DNA of 64,000 nt. Origin: Zopfochytrium polystomum. Lineage: Eukaryota > Chytridiomycota > Chytridiomycetes > Chytridiales > Chytridiaceae. A program made the translations under genes and the position numbers. The notes under the pieces are model-generated. The model did no database searches and was not told the DNA's origin. It saw only the letters and a program-made list of their open reading frames with translations. Every line of letters starts with the position of its first letter. The stretch's first letter is position 1. The stretch covers positions 62,001 through 126,000 of the forward strand of contig JAIVFJ010000074.1 in NCBI GenBank assembly GCA_025765615.1, written 5' to 3'. Shown in pieces: positions 23,036 to 34,304 of this stretch.

Positions 23036-24405
23036 TATCTTGAAGATCGATTTTGCGCTTCGGGAAAATTGTTTATATTTGTATGTTTCGCCTGTTTTTC
23101 GCTTCACTCACTAGGAAGTGGTTTTTTTTTTTCTTTTTCTTTTTTTTCCCCCCTTGGGTTCCGGCTTTCACACTCGCTTTTTCCTTTCAGTTCATTCGAG
23201 CTTGCTTGCCGTGCTTGCCCATTTTTCTAATCATGCGATCTGCGAGTGAACAAATACAAGGCAGAGCGTCGGCTCGGCTTAAAAACGTCCTCGAAGATGG
23301 TGTGCAAGCGGCGGGACGCACCAAACTGCCCGGAACGAACTTCTTCTCCATCCCTTCCAAGAACCTTGGCATTTGCTATGTCGAATAATAGTGACTTCCG
23401 CACGCGCATAAGCGAACTTTTTGAACACAGATTTGCGTTGGCCAGCTACGGGCCGAATATGGACATCTCCTTAATTAGGCTTACGGAACATTCGGAAATC
23501 TGGGATTCAACCAGACCTCGCGTCCAAACTAACAACCGAAAGGATGGGAATATTTGTCAAATAGTTGACTCCATCTATAAATGCTGTCAACTCATTTTCC
23601 CCAACCCTGTACACGGTTAGGGATTTGAATAATAAATCATCTTAACCGTTTCCGGCGGTTGCCAACCTTATGAAAAACTAGTTTCTTAAACCGCTGGCGG
23701 ACTCTCTCTTCTTTTACCTAAATGGTTTTTTCCTCATGCAATTTGTTTCTTAATTTTGATGTTCGGGTTCAAGTGCAAAAGCCCACCAAGGTTCTCGGTG
23801 TCTGTCTCTCGCGTCTCTCCCCTTCCGCACTTGCACTTCCCCAGCGAAATGATGTGGATCCGTGCTGCAAGGTGAGCTGGAGGATACGCCACTCTTCCCC
23901 GCCACCCGGAGACAGAAGCCAGTGGCAACCGTCGCACAGCCAGCCCGACAGAGAAGACGGGTCTTCTTGTTGCACGGAGGGAGTTCAAATCTGATTCTGG
24001 TTTATTCACAACCGCCTTGCTAGATTTTGCGAAATCTCAAAGCGAAATCAACATTATGCAGGACCTTTTCCTCCAGGTTGGGTTCTAGCCCAGGTACAAT
24101 TGAGGCCTGCTTCTCCTTTCTTGAATACCAACTATTCATTCACACTAAGCCTTTGCTGCAACGAGAGCATGTCTTTTTTGAAAGCATAAGCGTTGTGAAC
24201 TGTTTGCAACTTGCACCCACGGGTTCATAAATGGGTTGCCGCTTGATTTGCGTGCATTTTCCACTCCAAACAGCTTGCCCCGACCGCTGACGACTGTCCG
24301 GTAAGAGAGCGCAAATGCGATCAACAATCTCTCCCTCCCTCCCTCCCTCCCTCCCAGCGCCCCTTACACAAACACCGAAGGCCCGTCAGGAACAGCAAAA
24401 AAAAT
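23036..24405. other. Intergenic between WNK and YIPF6
   Basis: About 1.4 kb between convergent genes. There is a T/C run near 23121-23155, a short frame at 23233-23388 with no family match, and (CTCC)n near 24329-24356. I see no conserved gene, tRNA or element. Confidence 0.4.
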
Positions 24406-25660
24406 TTAGCCGAACAAGGATTTGCTGATGAGAATCTTGAGCCAACATATACACATGCACATGGACGCACAATGTACGAGAGAGTGAGAGTGTGTGAGAG
24501 AGACAGAGGGAGAAGATGCGGCGTGTATGTGTGTGTGAGGGATTGCGTTTTTTCGTCCACAGCAGAGAAATGAAACATTAGCAAAGAACTAATAAGTCGG
24601 AGGCCTGAGGCCTTACCATCCACCCAATGACGAAATAAAACAGGCACATCGGATACACTGCCAGGGCTCGTCGGTTGCCGAGATTCACATCAGACAGAAA
24701 CCCGAGCGACGCTACGAGGAGCATTCCGAGCCGTCGGGTTAGCAAACACTTCGGGAAAGGTTTCGGATTGGAATCCAGGGCCTCACCGACGATGGACCAC
24801 CCTATCGCCGCAGCGACAAAGATTGCGCGAAGAATGATGCTCGGTAGGAAGAGGGACGCGATGGACGCCAGCACGAGAGGGAAGATGCAGTAGCCCAGAA
24901 CGCAAACGGACTGGAACACGGACCTAGCAACAACGAGTGAGACGGGAGCTCAGATAAAAAGTCCCTCGTTAAACTCACAGTTTTCCGCCCAGGAATTTCG
25001 AGTTGTACGTCACGACAATTGATCCGCACCAAATAATGACAAAGATGGTGGTGAAGACGGTGGACGCTTGTGACGATGGCGCAGTGATGCTCAATCGGCT
25101 GGAAGTTTTTCAATCACGCATAAGAATGAAAGATCAAAAACGCAAATCACGCGTGGCCAACAAGCTTACATTGAAAGTGTCAAACACAGGAGAAGCGGAC
25201 CCCATAGATCCCCTGTTTTTCAAGTCAATGCGATCAGCGGAGGATTCAAAACGGTCGCATTGGCTTACAGTCTCGCAGCACGCTCTTGTTGGGGTTGGGC
25301 AAAAGAACCATCTTCAGCTTGTCCCGAATGCTCCGCAGATCTCGAAGCTGGCCCCGATCGCGCATTCAAACCGGCAGAGGTGTACTTCAGTAAGGTCGCC
25401 TGGCAAGGCTGGGGGAGGGGGAGAGAGCAGAAGGGACAGGAGCGCAGGAGCCCGGGCCGTTCGCCAGAGGTTCGGGCCGTTCACCGCACGGCACTCACGA
25501 CAGTCTCCAGCACGGGCTCGTCGAGGGTATCTTCGATGTTTCGACGAGCGGCAGCGGCCGCAGCGGCCGATGCCGAGTTCCCCGCGACGGACGGCATCGG
25601 CACTGCGCCGGCCGCCAGATCGGCCTCGTAGTCGGCAGTCGCAACGCCGCCGTAAGCCAT
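24406..25660 (-). CDS. YIPF6: YIPF6/Yip4-family Golgi membrane protein
   Basis: A Yip1-domain multispanning protein of early secretory/Golgi membranes that associates with Rab GTPases and vesicle transport. Minus-strand exons are 25660-25499, 25347-25269, 25212-25170, 25098-24979, 24923-24617 and 24435-24406; the lengths sum to exactly 247 codons (246 aa). Recognisable segments are NIEDTLDEPVLETV, then LRDLRSIRDKLKMVLLP, DLWGPLLLCLTLS, VIIWCGSIVVTYNSKFLGGKL, SVCVLGYCIFPL, NRRALAVYPMCLFYFVIGWM and a 10-codon last exon (ILISKSLFG) that completes the WMIL seen in animal homologues. About five membrane segments are evident. The alanine-rich N-terminal stretch is less conserved. No frame break was seen. 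Confidence 0.9.
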
Positions 25661-27223
25661 CGTTCAATTGATTGATTGATTGGCGGACTGCTTTGTTGAC
25701 AAGAAAATTATTCATGTTGGGACCAGAGTGTTGGTTGAGTTAGTCGGAGCTCAGAACGGCGCGCGACCAGGCACTACCGACACTACCGACTGACAGTTTT
25801 GGATGCGAGCTATCTGCCCGCGTGGGTATTCAATAATTAAAGCCGAGAAGCGAGGTGCCATTTGTTCCTAATGGATTGATAGATGGACGTAATAACCTCA
25901 CACGAAACCGTGCTTTTCGGGAGGCAGCATTCGAAAACAGGCGGCCGTTTGACCGCCAAAGTGGGCAAAGTGGACCACTCAACCGCTCAAGATGGATTCT
26001 TTCTGACGAAAGGATCATCTACTTAAAACCAAAAAAGTGAACAGGAGCGATCCAAGAAACTTTTACTGCCCGCAGAAAACGTAACCGGCCAACTACCTTT
26101 CTCCAGGAAAGTCCCACATAAACTGCTTCCACCTCAATTATTTGGAATCAGCAAAACAAAATTTGAGCCAGAGCAATCCGAGCGCCGTCAAGACACACCG
26201 AAACTCCAAACTTCTTGAATTCAAGTCCCTCTGCCCCGCCACGAATTCAACCTGTCCTTAGTGAGTAAACTCTGAACTGATTACATCGTATCCACAATTA
26301 TCAAGACGAAGTGTGTTATTTCGCTTTTGGCTTCCCTGAAGTAGCAGCGAATTCTGCTTTTGGAGGTTCCAATTCCCGCGACAAAGTAAGAATACGTCTG
26401 CTTCCCTTCAGAAAACCAAACCCCTCCGTCGGCCCCATTGTCGCAAGGAATCTGAGCCATGTAGCCCCACCGCGGACGGGCGTGTGGACTTATTTTCACA
26501 ATGGTGGCGCTATTTTCCATGTCTATAGAAGAATACATGTTGTTTTGGTGGGCACGAACGTCGGTCTGCCGGGGTGGGCCAGTGGGACCTGGGTACGCTT
26601 GATTCTGTCTCTGAATAGCTGGCTTGCAGTCCCTTCCAAAACACCCTCTGAGGGCGGTGAGGCGTTAAAGTTCCACCCGAAAAGCACACACACCAAACGA
26701 CAAGGACCTTCGGTTCCTCCGCGCAATCGAACTCGGCGCACGGTTTTGCCTCGCCCCCTCGCGGGAATGCGGCTTGACGTTTGCGAATCGTTTCGCGCCG
26801 CATGTGGGCGTCCAATTAAATCAGAATCCAATGGAGTAGTCGCTTTTGAGCATCGTCTGGCCTAGCCGCAGCTGGCTTGGTGTCAACAAATATATTGCGA
26901 AAGATAGGTCCATATTCAGTCTGTGTGCAAACATTCCGTGTGTGTATATATATTGCTGCTCCTCTCTCTGGTGGGGTGCTCGGCGCCGCTTACATTTTTC
27001 GCGCTGGAGTGCCGGGGCGAGGTGTCTATCCCGATACCGGCCGCGGGGGCAGCTAGAGAAACAACTAGCGTTGCTTCTCCTCTCTTCTAATTGCAATGCC
27101 TTGAGTAGTCGTGCCTTTCATGCAATTGTAACGTATCCACTGCAGCTATATAACTGACTGGCTGACTAACTGAATGACTGATTGACTGACTGACTGACTG
27201 GCGAGGGAGGTGCTGAGGGAGTC

Positions 27224-27261
<38 letters not shown>

Positions 27262-27450
27262 ACTGACGATGATGGTGATGGTGATGTGTCCCAATTCGTA
27301 GTCCCCGATCGTATTCCCCAGTGTCGTTCGCGCCACAATTGCGCGAGCGAGCCCACCCCACACAGAGACAGAGACGGAGATCGGCAGTTCGCAAAAACTC
27401 AGACCGACAGACAGACAGCCAGCCAGACAGACAGCATACCGCACACGAAC
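25661..27450. other. Intergenic with short tandem repeats
   Basis: About 1.8 kb between divergent genes, so it must hold both promoters. Near 27161-27200 are (TGAC)n words and at 27222-27276 a (GAT)n run of about fifteen units, 170-290 bp upstream of the dioxygenase ATG. ATTGATTGATTG sits just upstream of YIPF6 (25668-25682). A 184-codon frame (26311-26865) has no motif I can name and is not called. Confidence 0.5.
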
Positions 27451-29276
27451 ATGCCGCCCTCGTCGTCGTCGTCCTCACCCTCGCCCTCGGCTCAACTAGG
27501 GCAGCCGCCGCCGCCGCCTCCCCACCAGACCGTGCCGCCTTCTGCTGCGCTCCCCACCGCACCAGCGCCGCCGCCGCCGCCGCCGCCGTCAAAGCGGCGC
27601 TTGCCCGTCCTCGACTGGTCCCTGTCGCGCTCCGATCCAGACGTCTTTTCGCTCCAGCTGCGCGCCGCCCTCCGGGACTACGGCTTCTTTTACCTCGCCA
27701 ACCACGACGTTCCCCTGGAGCTCATCGATGACCTGTTTGTCACTTCGCGGGTGCGTGTTGGACTCCTCTTTTTCGTGCTTGTTTCCAACTCCTTTGCGCA
27801 TCATTGCGCTGTCTCATGTGCTCACCTCACCCCCCGTCCGCTCTCTTCCAGGCCTTTTTCGGTCTTTCCGACGAGAGGAAACAGGTTGGGTAACTCAGCA
27901 TGACGGGATGCGAACACCATTCTCACCCGAAAAACGACAACACAGGCGTTAGCCCTCACAAACTCTCCGCATTACCAAGGCTACACCCGGCTGGGCGGGG
28001 AAAATACCAAAGGCCTCACCGACAACAGGGAGCAGATTGAGTTTGGCATCGACCAGCCCGCGTTGCTGTCGGTCGACCCGGCGTCTGGGACGGTCCACAG
28101 CTCGCCCGGCGAACTGCCGGAATTTTGGGCTATGCACGGCCCGAACCAGTGGCCCGACGTGTCCGAGGAGGACGGCGACGTCTTCCGTTTTCGCAAAACT
28201 GTGGAGGACTACATGAGCAAGGTGTGTGTGTCTGTGTGTGTGTGCGTGTGTGTGAGTGTGTGGGTGTGGGTGTGTGAGTGTGTGTGGGCAGAACTCGGAC
28301 ACATGCGGCTTTGCCATTAACTTTCTTGACCGTCCAAAGACCGAGCAGTTGGGATTGAGCCTGACCCGTGCCATTGCGCGGGCGGTCGGTCTGCCTGACG
28401 AAAAAGCTCTGGACATTTTTTTCGACACGGACAAGCCGGCGCACCGCTGCAAAGTCATTTACTACCCCGGTCTGGACGAACTTGACAAATTAGGCCCAGA
28501 AGCCGCGAACGGCGACCAAGGCGTTGGGTTGGTTAACTGTGTTTTACTCCCCCTGACAAAGAATCTGTCGGACGAGAATGCAATCGCTGACTCTGTCCCC
28601 CTCCCCTCGCATTTCCCCATCCAGACCTCACATCGACTCGGGGTGGCTTACTCTTCTTGTGCAAGAACCCGGTGTTGCTGGGCTCCAAGTGCAGTTGTAC
28701 GAAGACGGAAGCTGGTTGGACGTGGAGCCGATCCCGGGCACGTTTGTAGTGAATATCGCCGAGACGTTGGCGATCGCGCTGAACTGCTCCGTCGTCAGCA
28801 CAACGCACCGGGTTTTGAATGTCCCGTCACGAAACGGACGCATCAGGTTCGAAGCAGGAGGAATGGCGGCGTTATTGCGTGGAGCGTTGGGTAAAGCCAG
28901 AAATGAGTAACAGTCTGTCCCACCAGCATTCCCTTCTTCCTGACACCAAAACTCGATGCCGTTGTCAAGCCTGTTGGGAAAGAATACCTGCACCCGGACC
29001 TGGTGCCCAAAAACTCTAGCTCCGTCGTGAGTGACGCGGAAGAGAAGCTCGGTGAGACGAGCGAGCTGTTTGGGGTTGACGTGTTCAAGCGGCGACTGAG
29101 GTATGTGTGTTGTTGTGTTACCGACATCCTCCAAGGCGACCGAGGTTGCGTTCGTTGCTCTTATCATTTTTACGGACGCCATCCACGCCTTTTGCAGGAG
29201 CCACGTCGATGTGACGGCGAAGTTCTTTCCGCACCTGCTTCCGTCTGTCGATAGGAAAATCAATCTGACTGCCTGA
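27451..29276 (+). CDS. 2-oxoglutarate/Fe(II)-dependent dioxygenase (IPNS/ACO-like fold)
   Basis: Exons are 27451-27750, 27852-27884, 27946-28221, 28340-28527, 28625-28846, 28927-29100 and 29198-29276, with consistent phases throughout; 423 aa. A Ser/Pro-rich N-terminus precedes LPVLDWSLS and LRDYGFFYLANHDVP, the N-terminal signature of the isopenicillin-N-synthase/ACC-oxidase-like family. Iron ligands are His and Asp of GPHIDSG (about 268 and 270) and His of STTHR (about 327); the 2-oxoglutarate anchor is Arg-Ile-Ser thirteen residues on. The expected mid-region motif GYTRLGGE is present. Substrate cannot be predicted; fungal relatives include oxidases of secondary metabolism and pyrimidine salvage. 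Intron 3 (28222-28339) opens with a (TG)n run that extends the donor site. Confidence 0.85.
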
Positions 29277-29378
29277 GTGATCAGCTGGGAATAATACACA
29301 CAGCCGCCCCCCGCAACCCTCTTTCATTCGCTCATAGAAGTGGTAGATGTATTTTTCTTTTTTTCGTTTTTAGCCTTG

Positions 29379-30293
29379 TTACTGCTTGTGCTGCGGCAAC
29401 GCGGGAACCGCAAAGACGGGAGGGGAAAGAGAAGGTGAAGATGAGGATGAAGAAGAAGTTGATGATGAAGAAGAATAGGGCGTGGAAGTCGACGATCCCT
29501 TTGGCGCGCCGCCCTCGGCGGCACTGATCCCAAGCTGATCACGGTTTCCAGGCGCATCGGACGATAAAGACGTCGTCGCCGACAGCGGCGGCGCCGGCGG
29601 TGGATCCGCCGTCCCCGTCCCCGTCCCCGACCCCGCCGACGGCCTCGCTGCCGTCGCGGCTGCGGCCGCCGCCCTCGCCCTCGCGGCCTCCGACTCTGCC
29701 GCAGCCCTCGCCTGCGCCGGCGACATGCGCGACGGCTCGTCCTTTGCCCTCAGCGACAGCGCCGACAGCGAGAACGGCGACAGCGACGCCGACGCAGCTC
29801 CGGCAGCTCCCCCCCCCGCGCCGGCCGCATCCGGGTCCGGGACGAGGTACCCGACCAGACAAGCGTCGCCGAGCAAGTGCTCGTAATTGACCCACGAGTG
29901 GACCTTCATAAACAGCTGGGTCGCATCGGACCCCGCGCCGCGCATCAGCTGCCCGACGCCGCCCGGGTGGAACTTGAGGTACTGCGTGACGTTGTACACC
30001 TTGCCTGCGATCGCCATCCAGCAGTCGTCTTTCGTCTTGTGCTGCTTCACCTCGGCCAGCGTGTACCGTCGGATCGCGGACACCCCGCCGCGCAGGTCGG
30101 CGCCCGAGCTCTTGAGCCGCGTCCAGTCCATCTGCGAGTGGCCGGGCTCCAGGCGGATTTTGCGGCGCACCGACGGCGCTGTTGAGGATGAGGAGGAGGA
30201 CGAGGTAGGGGAGGAGGAGGAGGACACTCGCTGCGGGCCGTCGAGGGCGGGGAATGTGACCGAGCGATCGCCGTTGCCGTTGCCGCCGCTCAT
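29379..30293 (-). CDS. Cytochrome b5-domain protein (NCB5OR-type haem domain)
   Basis: Single-exon gene, 304 aa, ATG at 30293. The order PGHSQMDWTRLKSSGADLRG, then YTLAEVKQHKTKDDCW, HPGG and VHSWVNYEHLL matches the cytochrome b5 domain of the NCB5OR/CYB5R4 family, including the two haem-ligand histidines (HPGG and HSWV) and the short MDW preamble typical of that subfamily. NCB5OR itself continues with CS and flavin reductase domains. Here the domain (about 60-165) is followed by an Ala/Ser/Pro low-complexity tail and a stop, with no reductase. It may be a stand-alone electron carrier, or the reductase may be encoded elsewhere. Two runs of serines are microsatellite-encoded. No intron and no frame break. 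Confidence 0.85.
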   Translation of the reverse strand: MSGGNGNGDRSVTFPALDGPQRVSSSSSPTSSSSSSSTAPSVRRKIRLEPGHSQMDWTRLKSSGADLRGGVSAIRRYTLAEVKQHKTKDDCWMAIAGKVYNVTQYLKFHPGGVGQLMRGAGSDATQLFMKVHSWVNYEHLLGDACLVGYLVPDPDAAGAGGGAAGAASASLSPFSLSALSLRAKDEPSRMSPAQARAAAESEAARARAAAAAATAARPSAGSGTGTGTADPPPAPPLSATTSLSSDAPGNRDQLGISAAEGGAPKGSSTSTPYSSSSSTSSSSSSSPSLSPPVFAVPALPQHKQ

Positions 30294-30641
30294 GGTTTCT
30301 TCTTGTTTCGAATCTTTTTTGTTGCGCCACAATCGGTCGGCGGGGGGACCGCGCGAGACAAAGACTGTTCGTTTACTATGTGCATACATGGAAAAGAAGC
30401 AGTTTCATATGAACGTACGCAGGGCGGGAAATCGACCCGTTTGCGTTAGAAAATAATACCTGCAAGCGAACAGTCGCAGCGGGAGAAACACGACTCACTC
30501 ACTCGCCTTGAAAAGAAAGCACAAATCAATCAATACATCGTTCTACATACACACACGCACACACACGCACATACTTGCGACTGTTTTTTCATTATTATCA
30601 TTTGCAATTTTTGGGGGGCAGAGAGCGAGACAGAGTGATGA

Positions 30642-31674
30642 TTAACGGCCACCACGGCCACGACCACGGCCACGACCCCTTCCGCGCATGCCTCGTCCCC
30701 GTCCACGCCCGCTTGGACCTGCACACACATGCATTGAGGCGTCGACCGGCGAAAAGAAAAACAAGCCAAAAAGGTTTGGACAGTTAGCGAGAGCAACAAC
30801 ACAAAAATCAAAGAGAATAATAACAACCCCCAGAAATAGGCAACACCACCCCTTCGCTCTCTGCTTCCAACAAGCCTTCCGGAAAAACAAAAAAAAAACG
30901 TACCAGCATCCTTCTTCTTGGACGACTTTGCCTTTGGCCCGTCGTCCACCAGCAGCGTGTCGAGCGGGAGCGCGTCGGGCAGAATAACGCAGCGAATGTT
31001 GTTCCCGCGCACGCTGAGCGACTCCAAGCTGACGGGTTCCTTGTTCCGCAGCGTCATCTTGACCGTCTTGAGGTGCGTGTTCATCTGCATATCAACGCCT
31101 GTTATCGTGCCGTGCACGATGGTGCCGTTCTTCAGTTCGATGGTGACCGTCTCGCTGGCGCATTTCATCAAGAATCTGAGCGATCCAAAGTAAAAGGGGG
31201 AAAGGGGGAAAGGGGGGTGAGTGGAGAGGCCGAAGGATGGGACATGAGATTACGCGGTGCCGGTTGGAGAAAGATGAGCCCGCTGGAGACAGGGATGGAC
31301 ATGTTCCCCCAGCTCGATCGATCGATGCCGGCGGGAGCAAATCATCCCCTACGCGAGTCGATTGACTGCTGCTGGACAGCTGGAGAGCCGCGCGAATAAC
31401 AGTCCGAACCCGGTAGTCTGATGGGCGGGGGCATATTCTCTGACGATCTGCGTTTGCGGTGCGCGCCGTATCGTATCCCGCGTAGTGTGGGGGTGTCCGG
31501 ATCCGGCGCACCGCTCTCCCCGCGATTTCGTTCGGCGAGCCTGCTCGTACTGCTTCTCCGCACGGACTCTTCCCCCAATCTCCCTCGCTATCCTCTCTCT
31601 ATCACACGCTCACACGCTCTCAGGCTGTCACGCGCGCGCGCGCGGGACGTCCCTTGTTACCTGACGAGCTTCAT
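30642..31674 (-). CDS. SNRPD1: Small nuclear ribonucleoprotein Sm D1
   Basis: One of seven Sm proteins that ring the U1, U2, U4 and U5 snRNAs in the spliceosome. Exons are 31674-31661 (14 nt, MKLVR split), 31175-30904 and 30718-30642; 120 aa, the family's usual size. The Sm1 motif is [21 protein letters not shown], followed by [12 protein letters not shown]; Sm2 is [15 protein letters not shown], then LPLDTLLVD. The C-terminal exon encodes the RG-repeat tail ([16 protein letters not shown]) that is methylated and bound by SMN in other species. The first intron is about 485 bp, the longest confidently placed here. The start is divergent from SFR1 with only about 200 bp between ATGs. Confidence 0.95.
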
Positions 31675-31878
31675 CCTGAGGCTTGGGTGTGGAAAGTGTG
31701 GGTGGTGTTGGGACTGCGGGTTTTTTTTTTTTTTTCTAGTTTTTCTGTTTGTAAGTTTGGTGACAAGGTCGGAAAAACAGTTAAACATTAAAGGGTGAGC
31801 CGCTGCTCCTGCTCGGCCTCCCAGAAGGAAGGCAGACCGACAGACAGACAGACCACAACGACGGCGACGACGGCGACG
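31675..31878. promoter_or_regulatory. Bidirectional promoter, SmD1 / SFR1
   Basis: Only 204 bp separates the divergent start codons of SmD1 and the SFR1-like gene, so one short region must drive both. It contains a 16-nt T run at 31720-31735 and (GACA)n just before the SFR1 start. Confidence 0.55.
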
Positions 31879-34127
31879 ATGGAGGCTGCCGTCGAGAGCG
31901 GCTGCTCGGCGGCGGCCGCGGGTGTCCTTCCCACCCGCCCGGACGACGACGAGGGGCACCCCGACGCTCGCGACGAAGCGGCCCCCCAGCCGCCCACCCC
32001 GCAGACCCCGCCTGCACGGCCGGCGGCGGCTGCAATCACGACCGCTGTCGCGCAGCAGACACCCTCGCCGCCGCCGCCGCCGCCACCCTCGTCCGCCCAA
32101 CGCGCAGACGACCCCAGCTGTGCCGGCAAAGCTGACGACGTGGCACCGTCGAGCAGCGGCACCTCGCAACCGCCATTCCCAACGCCAACGCCAGCGCTAA
32201 CGCTGCCGACGACGGGCTCTCCGCCAACGCTTGCCGCGCTTTGCCTTCGCGCTCTGCTGCACAGCGCAAAAGGACCATGGGTGCCGATGACCACCGACGA
32301 TCTCATTGACGCGCTTGCCGCTGGGACGCCTCGTGGGGACGCCTCGTCTGTGCGCGAGCGAGCAAAGGTGTTGTGGAAGCATCCCGATACTCTCTACCCT
32401 CTCTTCTCTATCGACTGACTCACCCCCTCACTGTTTTTATTCCTACACCGTCAACATTTTCGGATGCGCCAGACGCTCGTGCGCTCTGGCAGGCTAACTC
32501 GCCATGATCGGCTCGGCTGCGTCTCGGTCACACCAACCTTTTCGCTGTATTGGCTCCGAGAGGACTGGAAGGATGCTCCCCTCTTCGCGAATGGAGGTTT
32601 GCGCAAACCCAGCACGTTTCTGTTTCAACCCCTCTGATTGACTAAGAGCTCCTAACTTCCCCCTTCCCCTTTGGCCCTTTTATTTCTGTAGCCCCGTTTG
32701 AAGTCTACATCGAGGAGGCGGTCCCGCAGCAGGTCGAGGATGAGGAGATGGAGCAGCCGCCGTCGATCGCAGCGAGAATGGCCAAGTCGCCGTCCACGAA
32801 ACAGGGCGGGGACAACGACGCAGACGACGACAAGGAAAATTTCGTGGCGCGGATGGACACGTCAGCGTCTTCCAAGCCTCCCTTGGTCTTGTCGAAGGGA
32901 GAAGAATCCCCCACCACCACCACCACCACCACAGTCGAAGAAGCGGCTGTCACCCCCACGCCCGCCCAAAAGGTATGCTGTTCAAAGCGAAAATTATTTT
33001 TGCATCCCCCTTCTTCCCCCCCAACCCGCTTTTAAAACATGGAGAGGTGGCTTCGCCCCTCGTTTATGGACGTTTTGCGCTGACGGGTCTTGCTTGTGCG
33101 ACGCTCTCCGCTCTCCCGGCAGAGGAGGAAAACGATAGGAATCAACCGCTACGGCCCCCTTCCCCCATACAAGTCTCCAGTGAGGACACCGGCGGGAGCT
33201 GGAACGGCCACGCCGCGAAAGGCAGCCACCCCGCTCCGAACGCCGCTGAAACCGTACGCGAGCAGCTCGCCGCTGACACCAGCGTCGAACGGCGGCAGCC
33301 GAGCCCGAGTTTTTCGTCCGTTCAAGCCGCCCTCGTCTACGGCCGGTGCATGTGGGCATACGACGCCGCACGTGGGCAGGATGATGCTGAAGAGGGCCGG
33401 GCTCGAAGGCGCGTCGTCGGCGAGTGGGTCCCCGGAAAGGACGCTGGAGCGGGAAATTCAGCAGAAGGAGCTCTTGCTGACGCGCATCAAGCTGGCTGAA
33501 AGCTACCTCTTGAATGTGAGTTGCACTGATTTCGCACGGCGAGCGATGCTTTTCAGTCGTCCGGGTTGTGCCCTCAGTCTTGCTTAACTCATTTGCTTCT
33601 TTTGAACCCTTTTAATACTACTTTTGGTGCAGAGCGAAGCGGCCAAGGTAGAGGCTCTCTCCCAAAAGTGGAAACAAGCCACATGCGAGGCGCTGGGCGA
33701 AGTGCAGCAGCTGCTCGGGCTCCAGGACATTGGACCCCCCGGTTCAGCTGCGGGTGGTGGCGGTGCTGGCGGCGGCGGCGGCAGCGGAGGCTGGCGGCGG
33801 TCGGGCTTTTCGGGGGGCTTCCACCGCGCGTCGTCGCCAAACAGCGGGTGGCCGCTCATGTCGGACGAGATGCGAGCGCAGTGCGCGGCGCAGTTTGACG
33901 CGGATGATGCGGACGGGTTTTTCGAGCGGCGGCAGCGGCGGCGAGATGGTGGAGGTGGTGGTGGTGGCGCCGGCGATGACGGCGATAACGACGACGACGA
34001 CGACGCGGCGGACTTGGGGAAGAACGCGGGGTATTCGGAGCCTCGGCTGTACACGTTCAGGGAGATTGCGACGTCGCTGGGGTTCGATTTGGCGCTGGTC
34101 AAGTCGGACGCGGAGGAGGACGAGTGA
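31879..34127 (+). CDS. SFR1: Sfr1/Mei5-like recombination mediator with long N-terminal extension
   Basis: Sfr1 pairs with Swi5 to stimulate Rad51/Dmc1 strand exchange. Exons are 31879-32367, 32473-32596, 32692-32972, 33123-33515 and 33633-34127; 593 aa with every phase consistent. The C-terminal third matches the Sfr1 pattern: a helix LEREIQQKELLLTRIKLAES, the conserved KWKQATCEALGEVQQLL, a Gly/Asp-rich insert and a terminal YTFREIATSLGFDLALVKSD with acidic end. A proline-rich, charged stretch (RTPLKPYASSSP, VFRPFKPPSS) precedes it, as in Sfr1. Unusual is a folded-looking region in exons 1-2 (about residues 115-205: LCLRALLHS...DDLIDALAAGTPRG...SVRERAKTLVRSGRL...YWLREDW) that resembles a winged helix and is not part of ordinary Sfr1 (about 250-400 aa). 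Confidence 0.75.
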
Positions 34128-34139
34128 GGTCGGACTTTC

Positions 34140-34141
34140 TT

Positions 34142-34172
<31 letters not shown>
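34140..34172. repeat. Poly-T run after SFR1 stop
   Basis: About 30 consecutive T residues just after the SFR1 stop, followed by another T run near 34226-34238. They mark the convergent 3' intergenic gap between SFR1 and MRPL23. Confidence 0.9.
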
Positions 34173-34176
<4 letters not shown>

Positions 34177-34304
34177 TCCAGTGTCTTGTTCCTTCCTGTT
34201 TCTGGGTTTGGGGGGCGACCGTATCCTTTTTTTTTTTTTGCAAAATGATAGCACTCGAATAAAGTGTGGTGCTTTGAGCGAATGCTTGCTTGATTGTTTC
34301 TTCT

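Noticed and set aside
26311..26865. 184-codon plus-strand frame as a gene
   Set aside because: No start context, motif or splice partner; composition like flanking intergenic DNA.
27180..27280. (TGAC)n and (GAT)n arrays as a CRISPR-like array
   Set aside because: Simple short-period microsatellites without spacers in a eukaryotic genome.
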